36,655 bases of DNA from contig JASMHC010000019.1 in the NCBI GenBank assembly GCA_030750975.1, positions 1 through 36,655 on the forward strand, in the 5' to 3' direction. Origin of the DNA: Paracoccaceae bacterium (lineage in GTDB: Bacteria; Pseudomonadota; Alphaproteobacteria; Rhodobacterales; Rhodobacteraceae). Shown piece after piece: positions 1 to 6,805 of the stretch. Every line of letters starts with the position of its first letter. Positions within the stretch are counted from its first letter, which is position 1. A program made the position numbers and the translations under genes. The notes beneath the pieces are model-generated. The model worked only from the letters and a program-made list of their open reading frames with translations. It was not told the origin of the DNA and did not search any database.

Positions 1-384
1 CTCTGTCCATTCCCGGTCCTCCACGGTTGGTTTTGCAACTCCATGGAATACCAGAATGGACCGCCCCTGCCGGGGCATGCCCCGGCAGGGGCGCACAGCG
101 CAATCGCCAACGAAATTTCCAGACCTCAGGTTACAGTACCGCATGCGTCCTAAGTCAGCTTTCTTTGCTGCTTTGCCGTAGCCCCGCAGGATCGGCAACA
201 CGTCGGTCACGGCTACACAGACAAAACCCTCAAGACGCGGATCTCCACCTGCCTTCTTTGACGACATGACCGTCACAATGTCGAAATACCCCACCGATGC
301 CCAGCCCGCGATATCTGCCAGCGAACATTCCCAACGTGCTGCAACCTCATTCACAGAATAAAATACCTTTTGTGGTAGCCCCAT
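1..384 (-). CDS. HTH (MerR/excisionase-like) regulator, cut by window edge
   Basis: An uninterrupted leftward frame starts at ATG 384 and is open for all 128 codons to the window edge, so the C-terminus is missing. A strong Shine-Dalgarno AAGGAGG lies about 8 bases upstream of the ATG, which fixes the start. The N-terminus (VFYSVNEVAARWECS, residues 7-21) looks like the first helices of a MerR/excisionase-type helix-turn-helix, followed by a short wing-like stretch. That domain call is by pattern only. It is divergent from the early operon at 805 across a control region with a LexA box, so a role as early-region regulator is a reasonable inference. A 32-bp perfect palindrome lies inside the frame near residues 98-108. 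An unrelated small DNA-binding protein is also possible. Confidence 0.6.
   Translation of the reverse strand, partial: MGLPQKVFYSVNEVAARWECSLADIAGWASVGYFDIVTVMSSKKAGGDPRLEGFVCVAVTDVLPILRGYGKAAKKADLGRMRYCNLRSGNFVGDCAVRPCRGMPRQGRSILVFHGVAKPTVEDREWTE
62..93. repeat. 32-bp perfect palindrome
   Basis: The two 16-base arms (half-site CGCCCCTGCCGGGGCA) are exact reverse complements with no spacer. The element is inside the leftward HTH gene, where it encodes a near-symmetrical RPCRGMPRQGR and keeps the frame open. Such a GC-rich perfect palindrome could form a cruciform or a strong RNA hairpin, or be an inserted REP-like palindromic unit. No second copy was noticed in the window. Confidence 0.85.
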
Positions 385-587
385 GGACACTGCCTCCTTC
401 TATTACAGGCCGTCTCATTTTCCTCCGGACCGCCTTTGATTTCCCCAGAAACGCTTCCGACGCTGACACAAAACAGATTTGGGGCACGGCATGCAGAAAT
501 GACCGTGTCCAAAACAGAAAACCCGTCGGAAACGCCGACACTTTCCGGCACCCGAGATAGATTCGGCAAGAAAACTTTGCACAATTT

Positions 588-602
588 GTTCTATTTTTGT
601 TC
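588..602 (+). promoter_or_regulatory. LexA (SOS) box GTTC-N7-GTTC
   Basis: The sequence GTTCTATTTTTGTTC is an exact match to the direct-repeat LexA operator known from Alphaproteobacteria such as Rhodobacter. It directly abuts a TTGACT hexamer (603-608), so bound LexA would block a rightward promoter. A match of eight fixed bases is expected about once by chance in a window this size counting both strands. The placement in the main control region, and a second copy upstream of the methyltransferase gene, make chance less likely. Confidence 0.55.
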
Positions 603-670
603 TTGACTCGTGATTTGTCCGTTGATGCTCCGAGTCAGGTGTTTCCGCTCGCAACCGCAACCGACGAAAA

Positions 671-735
671 CCCCAATGTTTATTGGGGTGGCACGAAGTT
701 TGGAATGACTGCCACCCTGCGCCTCCCTGCCACCC
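671..735 (+). repeat. Hairpin and TGCCACC repeat cluster in early leader
   Basis: CCCCAAT (671-677) pairs with ATTGGGG (682-688) around a 4-base loop. GGTGGCA (687-693) is the inverse of TGCCACC (710-716), and TGCCACCC recurs as a direct repeat at 728-735, 18 bp further on. The arrangement could be an operator set for a phage regulator or a structured leader RNA involved in termination or antitermination. No T-run follows the hairpin, so a simple intrinsic terminator is unlikely. Confidence 0.5.
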
Positions 736-804
736 CTCCTCGTCTGCTCTGACGTTTGCACGTCGTTCACCGACGTCGCTGTAACTCACAACAGGAGCGA
801 GAGC

Positions 805-1137
805 ATGGACAGGTTAGAAACCTCCCCCGAACCCAGAACTGAAACCCCACATCCAGAGACCAGCACCAGCCTGCTTGACGGCTGGATGAGCCGCGCGGAA
901 CTGGCTGAAGCGCTTGGTGTCTGCGTGGACACGCTGATCCGCTGGGAGCGTCGGCGCTATGGCCCCAAATGCGTGAAAGCCGGCCGTAAGGCGCTCTACA
1001 AGCGCAGCACGGTTCTGGCCTGGCTGGACGCGCAAGAGAACACGGCACCAGAAATTGAGACATCCACTGGGAAACGCCGCACTCCCAAAACCGCCCGTCC
1101 CGCGCGGCCCCCTCGCATCGGAGGGCGCGCAGCATGA
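805..1137 (+). CDS. Small HTH DNA-binding protein, first early gene
   Basis: This 110-residue protein has an excisionase/MerR-like helix-turn-helix at about residues 30-75 (MSRAELAEALGVCVDTLIRWE, then a basic RRYGPK wing and the YKRSTVLAWLDAQE segment typical of phage HTH_17-type proteins). The N-terminal 25 residues are acidic and proline-rich, and the C-terminus is basic, so both tails are probably flexible. The start has AGGAG about 9 bases upstream. It overlaps the next gene by 4 bases (ATGA), so it heads a coupled early operon. It may act as an excisionase-like architectural protein or transcription regulator; the sequence does not decide between them. Confidence 0.75.
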   Translation: MDRLETSPEPRTETPHPETSTSLLDGWMSRAELAEALGVCVDTLIRWERRRYGPKCVKAGRKALYKRSTVLAWLDAQENTAPEIETSTGKRRTPKTARPARPPRIGGRAA

Positions 1138-1418
1138 AGCAGATCAAATTGAATTCCGAGGGAAAGCGGCCACACCGCGGTACTCGCCACCTGTCCGAGC
1201 GCGACAAAGCACGGGCAGCCTGGGTTGCCGAGAAGTTGCGGGAGGCCCGCATGGTTATCGCCGATGTCGCCCATCACTCGGACCATCTGGTGAAACTCTC
1301 CTGCAAGGTGCTGCTTCAGCATGGTGAGAGCGAAGAAGAGCGCGAGGATGCCCGCATCCTGCTGACCATTGTGGAAGCCAAGTCTTTGTATGGCCGTGGA
1401 CGAGGTGCGGGTTCATGA
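1134..1418 (+). CDS. Hypothetical early phage protein
   Basis: A 94-residue protein I do not recognise. It is highly charged, with a basic N-terminus (KLNSEGKRPHRGTRHLSERDKARAA) and a predicted helical middle rich in Ala, Glu and His. There is no membrane segment and no obvious catalytic motif. It overlaps its neighbours by 4 bases on both sides, so it is translated in step with the HTH protein upstream and the VRR-NUC nuclease downstream. Its position in the operon suggests a replication or recombination accessory role, which is inference only. Confidence 0.6.
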   Translation: MKQIKLNSEGKRPHRGTRHLSERDKARAAWVAEKLREARMVIADVAHHSDHLVKLSCKVLLQHGESEEEREDARILLTIVEAKSLYGRGRGAGS

Positions 1419-1900
1419 GAAGATTGAAACGCAATTCCTCGCTCCTTGGGCGGATCAAGGCCAGCAAGGCCCCTGCTAAAGCACAACGAGGAACACCCGA
1501 GGCGGATATCCAGCGCGCGATTGTCAGTACGCTTCGGTTTGTTTTGCCCGCCGGATCGATCGTCCACCACTGCGCCAACGAAGTAACGCAAGCCGGACAG
1601 GCTGGTGCCAAGCGTCAGGCTATTCTTGTCGGCATGGGCGTCACCCCCGGCTTTGCCGATCTCATCGTGCTGTCGCAGGGCAAGGTGCTGTTTCTGGAAG
1701 TGAAGAGCACCACGGGCTCTCTCAGCGATGCCCAGAAAGTCTTCCGAGACGCAGTGCAGGCTCAGGGCTTTGCCTGGGCACTGGTGCGATCCGTCGAGGA
1801 TGCGCTGGGCGCCTTGACAGAGGCGGGGATGGTCACACGCATTGTTAGGGACGCGGGTGTTCGTGTCTCCACTGCGCCCAGCGCTGGGGAGGAGACATGA
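1415..1900 (+). CDS. VRR-NUC domain nuclease
   Basis: This 161-residue protein matches the VRR-NUC fold of the PD-(D/E)xK nuclease superfamily. From about residue 28 it shows the expected order: PEADIQRAI, a HHCANEV segment, a G-rich loop with GMGVTPGFADLIVL, then the catalytic core VLFLEVKS followed by GSLSDAQKVF and a late VEDAL. The Asp of GFADL and the Glu/Lys of LEVKS are the likely metal-binding and catalytic residues. Stand-alone phage VRR-NUC proteins are thought to cut branched or Holliday-type DNA during replication and recombination. It overlaps the genes on both sides by 4 bases in the early operon. Confidence 0.85.
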   Translation: MRRLKRNSSLLGRIKASKAPAKAQRGTPEADIQRAIVSTLRFVLPAGSIVHHCANEVTQAGQAGAKRQAILVGMGVTPGFADLIVLSQGKVLFLEVKSTTGSLSDAQKVFRDAVQAQGFAWALVRSVEDALGALTEAGMVTRIVRDAGVRVSTAPSAGEET

Positions 1901-2946
1901 GTCACGCTGCGACAAACTGGGCCATCCAGCAACGCGGATTAAAGCCCACCACCAAGATTGTGCTCTGGCATCTCTGTGACAGGTACAATCCGGATTATGG
2001 ATGTTTTCCGTCTCAGGAACAGCTTGCCCATGACTGCGAGATCAGCAGATCCACACTGAATGAACATCTGAAGGCGCTGGAAATGGCGTCACTAATCCGG
2101 CGCGTAAAGCGACGGACACCCGGCTCGAAACGTCAGCTGCCCACACGCTACATTCTGGGCTTCGAGACCGGTTTCAAATCGCAAAATGGTGGTGGAGAAA
2201 CAACTGGCGGGGATGATCAAGAAACCTCGTTTGAATGCCCAGATGCGGGCAGTCTCACAGGTCCAAACCCGTGTCCGGATTTCAGACACGGCGATGGCGA
2301 CGAAAATCTCAACAGCAGCAAAGGTTTGGGTCCGAAATCCGCTTCAAACCCGTGTCCGGAAACTGCACACGGAGCCGTGTCCGATTTAGACGCCGAGCTG
2401 TGTCCGGATTGGCGGCGATCCCGTGTCTCAAATCCGGACAGTAACCTTGTAAGAGAACCAGTAAAGGAGGAGGAGGGCGCGCGAGAGCGCGAGGACGAAT
2501 TTGAAAATTTCTTTGAAGAGCTTCTGAGAGCGCTGGGCATTGATCCAAAATCCGATCTTCCCGGCTGGTGGCAGGGATGGCCGCCCAGAGAGCATGTCCG
2601 ACGTTGGCGTGACGAACTGGGCTTAAGCGAGGACCAAATCCTTGATGTGGCCAGACGAAGCCGGGACGCGCATCCTACCCCACCCGACGGGCCGAAAGCC
2701 CTTGATCGCGTCATGGAGCGGGCGCAGAGGGCGCAAAAAACATCTGCCCCAGCACATCGCTCATCAAAGGCGAAAGGCCCCTCTGAGACACCTGTCAGCG
2801 AAGACGCCATGGTCGCCACCTACGCGAACTGGGTCAACGGCGAGAGCTTCCTGCCCAGCAGTGCCATCACCAACACCATGCGCGACCGGCTGATCGCTTC
2901 CGGCCTCGTCACCAGAGAACGACTGAACGAAAGGGGCATTCGATGA
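1897..2946 (+). CDS. Winged-helix replication initiator-like protein (lambda O-like role)
   Basis: 349 residues. Residues 1-90 form a winged helix of the HTH_36 type: KIVLWHLCDRYN, then PSQEQLAHDCEISRSTLNEHL as the recognition region and a basic KRRTPGSKR wing. Residues 95-190 are low in structure and encode repeated NPCP(D/E)xxHG-like peptides, which reflect iteron-like DNA repeats in this part of the gene. The C-terminal half is helical and acidic (EFENFFEELLRALG), ending FLPSSAITNTMRDRLIASG. An N-terminal DNA-binding domain followed by repeats inside the gene is the arrangement of lambda O, whose gene contains the phage origin. It overlaps VRR-NUC upstream and the next gene downstream. Initiator function is inferred. 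Confidence 0.65.
   Translation: MSHAATNWAIQQRGLKPTTKIVLWHLCDRYNPDYGCFPSQEQLAHDCEISRSTLNEHLKALEMASLIRRVKRRTPGSKRQLPTRYILGFETGFKSQNGGGETTGGDDQETSFECPDAGSLTGPNPCPDFRHGDGDENLNSSKGLGPKSASNPCPETAHGAVSDLDAELCPDWRRSRVSNPDSNLVREPVKEEEGAREREDEFENFFEELLRALGIDPKSDLPGWWQGWPPREHVRRWRDELGLSEDQILDVARRSRDAHPTPPDGPKALDRVMERAQRAQKTSAPAHRSSKAKGPSETPVSEDAMVATYANWVNGESFLPSSAITNTMRDRLIASGLVTRERLNERGIR
2264..2440 (+). repeat. Iteron-like repeats inside initiator gene; candidate phage origin
   Basis: An exact 16-mer CAAACCCGTGTCCGGA occurs at 2264-2279 and 2345-2360. Related copies of the core CGTGTCCGGATT are CCGTGTCCGA at 2375-2384 and TGTGTCCGGATT at 2399-2410. Inverted versions occur at 2283-2291 (AGACACGGC) and 2431-2440 (AATCCGGACA). 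A run of A and T-richer codons follows from about 2500. Iterons inside an initiator gene next to an AT-richer stretch are the architecture of lambda-type origins. Coding constraint alone does not explain it, since the repeated peptides are in a variable linker. Confidence 0.6.
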
Positions 2947-3659
2947 AACACGATCGTAGACTGCATCAGAGCAATGGCACATCAGCCGCGAAGTCACGCT
3001 CATTGCGCAGGGGTGCAAACACGAACAGAACTACCTCGGGGCGCCACAAACGCGAGATGACCATACAGCAAGCGCTGGAGTGGGCCTTCAGGATCGAGAA
3101 GGCGCAGCTGGAGCTGCCGCCACCACCGGATACCGAAGCCGCCGAGGCACAGGGCTATGGGTTTGAGTATGTTCTGATCCGGCAGGCGCAGCTAGGCACA
3201 AAGGTTGATGGCGGACGGTACAAGCGGGACAGCTACACGCACGAAGATGCCGATGTGATTGCGGCCACCGTAGTCATGCTGCCTGACGCGCTGGGCGGCA
3301 AGCGCATGGCCATTCGGATCGCAGAACTGGCACGCGCGGGGCTGACCCCGGACTGGATGCCTGGGGTGGTGCCGCGGTGTCTGCCACGCGAGACTCGCCA
3401 AAACCAGCACGGGGTGCGGGCGGTGACCGAAGTTGTCGGAACCGAGCGGGTGTTTTCACGCGGCAAGTGGCGGACAGTGGATGTCCTTATCTGTCCCGTT
3501 ATCTGGGATCCCTACCCGGCACAGATTGAAACCGCGCACCGGGGGTATTCGGATTGGGTTAAGGCGCTAGGCTGGGTTAGCGATGCGCTCAGGGGGAGTA
3601 AACTGATGCGGGAGGTTGTTGTGGTTGAGGGGGTGCCGATGCGGGAGCCGTGGCGATGA
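2943..3659 (+). CDS. Hypothetical early phage protein, last gene of operon
   Basis: 238 residues, not recognised. The first 38 residues are basic and disordered-looking; a cleaner start may be ATG 3057 (MTIQQALEW), which would leave 200 residues. The 2943 ATG overlaps the upstream stop (ATGA), so I keep it. The body has helical segments (QALEWAFRIEKAQLEL), a basic central part (RCLPRETRQNQHG) and a beta-rich C-terminus (TVDVLICPVIWDP). There are no membrane segments and no known catalytic motif. The slot after the initiator and before the late region is where lambda-like phages often keep late regulators, but no Q-type motif is visible. Confidence 0.6.
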   Translation: MKHDRRLHQSNGTSAAKSRSLRRGANTNRTTSGRHKREMTIQQALEWAFRIEKAQLELPPPPDTEAAEAQGYGFEYVLIRQAQLGTKVDGGRYKRDSYTHEDADVIAATVVMLPDALGGKRMAIRIAELARAGLTPDWMPGVVPRCLPRETRQNQHGVRAVTEVVGTERVFSRGKWRTVDVLICPVIWDPYPAQIETAHRGYSDWVKALGWVSDALRGSKLMREVVVVEGVPMREPWR

Positions 3660-3668
3660 GCCAACAAG

Positions 3669-3701
3669 ATATGGTTATGTCACAACGCGGCATAGCCATA
3701 T
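3669..3701. repeat. Imperfect inverted repeat between convergent genes
   Basis: ATATGGTTATG (3669-3679) faces CATAGCCATAT (3691-3701) with one mismatch and an 11-base loop. It lies between the end of the early operon and the leftward Fic gene. It could terminate both transcripts, but there is no clear T-run on either side, so a protein-binding site is equally possible. Confidence 0.4.
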
Positions 3702-3762
3702 ATAAACTCCAAAAGTTTTGCAGTCGAACCTAGTCTAGAGCTCTTCAAAACATGAGGTATTT

Positions 3763-4992
3763 TCAAACAACCGGAACCACCGGAGCGGGTGGCAGTATTG
3801 GTTCTGCATCAGTAAACAGATTTGGGAAAAGTCGTTCCCGATAGTCTAAAGGGAAAGCTATTCGTACTGGCCCTTTTGGCGTATCCGACTTCAAAAACCC
3901 TGCTTTTAGCAGTTCGCTTAAGTCATTTCTCGCAGCACGATCCTTTACTCCAGTTACGAAGCTTGCGTCGCCTCTCGGCATCTCACCCTGCGCCAATACA
4001 CGCTTGATCAATTGAGGCAACCGATCTTTACCGGGATACAAATCCCCAATAAGCCGAGTGTAGCGATCTTGAAGTGATGTGAGATCAAACATGGCTTCGG
4101 TAAACCGGATCTGATCCAACATGACGGTCAGAAACCACGCGGAAAACGATGTCAGCGCGGCTAGACACAGATTTCCGCGACCGTCGCGATCACCACGGCG
4201 CTGATGATCGGCTGCATCCATACGCTCTTTGTATTCGGCAGGATCAGCCAGTCCGCGGGCCAACCCGCGGCTAATAGACCATAACCCATGACCGCCAATT
4301 CCCGCTGACTGGCACATAGCATGGGACATAAGTCGACTCACACGTCCATTTCCGTCAAGAAATGGGTGAATGTAGTTCAGGCGATGATGTGCTGCAGGGA
4401 TCGACAGTATTTTGCCTGCCGCCCCCCTCGTAAGATCATGATAGCGTGAGGAAAAGTGGCCCATGAATGCCGGCAAACGCTCGGCCGAAGGGGGAAGGTG
4501 TCTTCCAACTTCAACCTCTTCGCCTTCTACCCTAAAAGTTCCCGGAACGATCTCCTTCCGAACACCATCATGTTCCGTGAATCGTAATTCCTCTGGCATC
4601 GCTTCATAAAATCGCAAGTGGAGTTCTTGGATGAATTCAACTGATGTTGGCTCAGGCAATTGACCTTCGGAGTATCTTTGATCAATCCAGGCCAGTACGC
4701 TTACGTGAGCAACTGCTTCCTCGGCCAATGGGCGGTTCTCAACGTGATCAAGCTGACCGGCCAATGCAGCCTCAATGTCGCGTGGGCGCGTGTTATGTCC
4801 TTCAATCAAGTTTGAGTAATAGGCATTCATTATCCTTGTCATGGAGCGCAGTTCGGCAGCACTATCCGGATGAAGCCGTCTGCCAAGCGCCTCCGCAGCC
4901 GACCTGATCTCAAGAACCAGATCCATCAACTCTTCGGGGACCATCTCTTCTATGCCACAGGGCTCAATGCGCGCCGGTGTTTCAAGGACCAT
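3763..4992 (-). CDS. Fic family protein (predicted AMPylase) with N-terminal inhibitory motif
   Basis: 409 residues. The Fic core motif HPFLDGNGRVSR is complete at residues 209-220: the catalytic His, the Asp that helps bind metal, and both Gly and Arg residues are present. Fic proteins usually transfer AMP from ATP to a hydroxyl group of a target protein. An inhibitory-helix motif (S/T)xxxE(G/N) is present as SNLIEG at residues 60-65, ahead of the Fic domain, which makes this a class II self-inhibited Fic. The C-terminal 90 residues look like a winged helix (GVKDRAARNDLSELLKAGFL), as in many Fic proteins. It is transcribed alone and leftward. No separate antitoxin gene is next to it, consistent with intramolecular inhibition. 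Confidence 0.9.
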   Translation of the reverse strand: MVLETPARIEPCGIEEMVPEELMDLVLEIRSAAEALGRRLHPDSAAELRSMTRIMNAYYSNLIEGHNTRPRDIEAALAGQLDHVENRPLAEEAVAHVSVLAWIDQRYSEGQLPEPTSVEFIQELHLRFYEAMPEELRFTEHDGVRKEIVPGTFRVEGEEVEVGRHLPPSAERLPAFMGHFSSRYHDLTRGAAGKILSIPAAHHRLNYIHPFLDGNGRVSRLMSHAMCQSAGIGGHGLWSISRGLARGLADPAEYKERMDAADHQRRGDRDGRGNLCLAALTSFSAWFLTVMLDQIRFTEAMFDLTSLQDRYTRLIGDLYPGKDRLPQLIKRVLAQGEMPRGDASFVTGVKDRAARNDLSELLKAGFLKSDTPKGPVRIAFPLDYRERLFPNLFTDAEPILPPAPVVPVV

Positions 4993-5060
4993 TTTGCCGA
5001 TCTCTTATTTAACAATAATTCTTTACTCATTAGAGGTTAAGTGAGATTTTTGCAAGCTTG

Positions 5061-5086
5061 TGCCGATCCTCTGTGCCGATCCTCTG
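5061..5086. repeat. 13-bp perfect tandem repeat
   Basis: TGCCGATCCTCTG occurs twice without spacing (5061-5073 and 5074-5086). It is close to the Fic start on the divergent side. It may be a slippage duplication or a pair of regulator sites. Confidence 0.8.
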
Positions 5087-5287
5087 TACCGTTTGATTGG
5101 CCGAGCAGACAGCACACCAGCTGGCCGCCCCCCTCCCATGGTTCCTCCCCGGGCACGTGTTTATACGGGGGGGCTTAGCGCACCACTTCGCTAGCGAAAC
5201 TGGATTTCACCGGGGAATCCGCCTAGAATCCAAAACTGGCTATAATTCTATATTTCCTCAATAAAATTGGGGTTTTCTTTAACGGGA

Positions 5288-5352
5288 GTGGATTCTTGAC
5301 AAAAATAGTAAAATCCACCTGATCGGGTTGCGAAGCCACTTCGAAATCCACC
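5288..5352. promoter_or_regulatory. Candidate operator cluster GTGGATT/AATCCAC
   Basis: GTGGATT (5288-5294) and AATCCAC (5312-5318) form an inverted pair around TTGACA (5296-5301), and AAATCCACC is repeated at 5311-5319 and 5344-5352. Three copies of one 7-mer over 65 bases around a -35-like hexamer fit an operator for a phage repressor or activator. The binding protein is not identified. Confidence 0.5.
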
Positions 5353-5373
5353 CTCTCCAAATTGACAATCAAA

Positions 5374-5388
5374 GTTCCGGCTTTGTTC
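5374..5388 (+). promoter_or_regulatory. LexA (SOS) box GTTC-N7-GTTC, second copy
   Basis: GTTCCGGCTTTGTTC matches the alphaproteobacterial LexA direct repeat exactly. It lies between two TTGACA hexamers (5362-5367 and 5399-5404) upstream of the methyltransferase gene. With the copy at 588-602 it puts both rightward control regions under possible SOS control. Confidence 0.55.
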
Positions 5389-5524
5389 ACATTCCCTGTT
5401 GACAGATCTGCCCCCCTTGACTCATACAGGGATCATCGAAGAATTGCGCCCGGACCAGATGGTATCCGGGCGTTTCTTTTGGGGCGACAGCCCATCCCTT
5501 TTCCTGACATCGAGACCTTCCTCT

Positions 5525-6787
5525 ATGGACCTTGCTTTCGCGCCACGCGAGATCGAGACGTGGCCGCTTGAGCGCCTGCGTCCCTATGCCAAGAATGCAA
5601 AGATGCACGGGGAGGATCAGGTCGCAAAAATCGCCTCGAGCATGGCGAAATTCGGCTGGACAGTGCCGTGTCTGGTGGCCGATGACGGCGAGCTGATCGC
5701 GGGTCATGGGCGGGTCATGGCCGCAACACTGCTTGGCCTTCGCGAAGCTCCAGTGATCCGGCTTGGGCATCTCGATGAAGCCGAACGCCGCGCCTATCGC
5801 ATCGCCGACAATAAGCTTACGGAACTGGGTGATTGGGACGACGCTATTCTGCGCGAAGAGATTACCTCGTTGCTGGCGGAAGACTTCGATCTCGACCTTC
5901 TGGGATTTGCTGACGAGGATCTGGAGGCTTTGCTGGCGGATCCGGATGACCCGCGCGAGGACGGAAGCGTTGAAGGCGAAGACGACATTCCGGAGCCCCC
6001 GGTCAAACCGGTCTCCGTCGAGGGTGATCTGTGGCAGCTTGGCCCCCACCGTCTGATCTGCGGCGATAGCACTTTGGCTGATGTGGTTGGCAGGTTGCTG
6101 GGCGATGTCCGCCCATTACTGATGGTCACCGACCCGCCCTATGGGGTGGAGTATGATCCGGGCTGGCGCAATGAAACCGGTGCTGGCAAAACCAAGCGTA
6201 CGGGCAAGGTGCTGAATGATGATCGCGCCGATTGGCGGGAGGCCTGGGCGCTTTTTCCCGGAGATGTGGCTTATGTCTGGCATGGCGCCCTGCATGCAGG
6301 CACTGTGGCCGAGAGCCTTGAAGTTTCCGGCTTCAAAATTCGCTCGCAAATCATCTGGGCCAAAGACCGGCTGGTGCTGAGCCGCGGGGATTACCACTGG
6401 CAACACGAACCCTGCTGGTATGCGGTTAAGAAGAAGGGCAAGGGTCACTGGGCGGGGGATCGGAAACAGACCACGCTTTGGCATATTCCGAACAAGGATC
6501 AGGACTCCGAGACCGTGCATGGCACGCAAAAGCCCGTGGAATGCATGCGCCGCCCGATCCTGAACAACTCAAGCCCGGGTCAGGCGATTTACGAGCCTTT
6601 TATGGGATCCGGCACAACCTTGATCGCCGCCGAGACGACTGGGCGCGTGTGCTATGGTATCGAGTTAAATCCGACCTACGCTGATGTCATTGTAGAACGC
6701 TGGCAGAAGTTTACCGGCGAAGAGGCCATTCTGGCGGAGAGCGGTGAAAGCTTTGACGCGTTGAAAGCCAGAATGCTGGCGACTTAA
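5525..6787 (+). CDS. ParB-domain DNA methyltransferase (N4/N6 type)
   Basis: 420 residues from ATG 5525; the frame stays open upstream to a TTG at 5399, but the conserved region begins at MDLAFAPREIETW, so the ATG is preferred. Residues 1-120 form a ParB/Srx-like domain (LERLRPYAKNAKMH, then ELIAGHGRVMAA, then YRIADNKLTELGDW). The methyltransferase part has DPPYGVEY (about residue 203) and, near the C-terminus, FMGSGTT (about residue 359). This is the beta-class order, with the catalytic motif before the S-adenosylmethionine-binding motif. Such phage enzymes methylate adenine or cytosine amino groups and may protect phage DNA or regulate packaging. It is convergent with the DUF3489-type gene. 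Confidence 0.9.
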   Translation: MDLAFAPREIETWPLERLRPYAKNAKMHGEDQVAKIASSMAKFGWTVPCLVADDGELIAGHGRVMAATLLGLREAPVIRLGHLDEAERRAYRIADNKLTELGDWDDAILREEITSLLAEDFDLDLLGFADEDLEALLADPDDPREDGSVEGEDDIPEPPVKPVSVEGDLWQLGPHRLICGDSTLADVVGRLLGDVRPLLMVTDPPYGVEYDPGWRNETGAGKTKRTGKVLNDDRADWREAWALFPGDVAYVWHGALHAGTVAESLEVSGFKIRSQIIWAKDRLVLSRGDYHWQHEPCWYAVKKKGKGHWAGDRKQTTLWHIPNKDQDSETVHGTQKPVECMRRPILNNSSPGQAIYEPFMGSGTTLIAAETTGRVCYGIELNPTYADVIVERWQKFTGEEAILAESGESFDALKARMLAT

Positions 6788-6805
6788 ACCTTACATCTGG
6801 AAAGA

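Larger units (their letters stand above)
385..804. promoter_or_regulatory. Early divergent control region (no gene)
   Basis: No convincing gene lies in these 420 bases; a 124-codon leftward frame here has no plausible protein character. The stretch separates the leftward HTH gene from the rightward early operon. It carries a LexA-type box (588-602), a TTGACT hexamer at 603-608 that could be the -35 of a rightward promoter, a CCCCAAT/ATTGGGG hairpin (671-688), and GGTGGCA/TGCCACC repeats between 687 and 735. The Shine-Dalgarno AGGAG for the first early gene ends the region. It probably holds the early promoter, operators and a structured leader. Confidence 0.6.
4993..5524. promoter_or_regulatory. 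Repeat-rich divergent control region (no gene)
   Basis: No gene is evident in these 532 bases, between the Fic start (leftward) and the methyltransferase start (rightward). The stretch is clearly richer in A and T than its neighbours from 5220 to 5320. It contains a 13-bp tandem repeat (5061-5086), a 12-bp palindrome TTCGCTAGCGAA (5187-5198), three copies of an AATCCAC-type operator (5288-5352), TTGACA hexamers at 5296, 5362 and 5399, and a LexA box (5374-5388). It probably carries the Fic promoter and one or more regulated rightward promoters feeding the methyltransferase. Confidence 0.6.

Noticed and set aside
415-789. A 124-codon leftward frame in the early control region
   Set aside because: It has no ribosome-binding site of note, overlaps the LexA box and hairpins, and its composition (Arg, Cys, His rich) looks like a shadow of GC-rich non-coding sequence.
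5241-5246. TATAAT hexamer as a -10 element
   Set aside because: There is no acceptable -35 hexamer at 16-18 bases upstream on either strand; the AT-rich stretch makes a chance match likely.
5399-5524. Methyltransferase start at TTG 5399
   Set aside because: It has a rare start codon, overlaps a TTGACA promoter-like hexamer, and the extension has no domain character; ATG 5525 fits better. It is not fully excluded.
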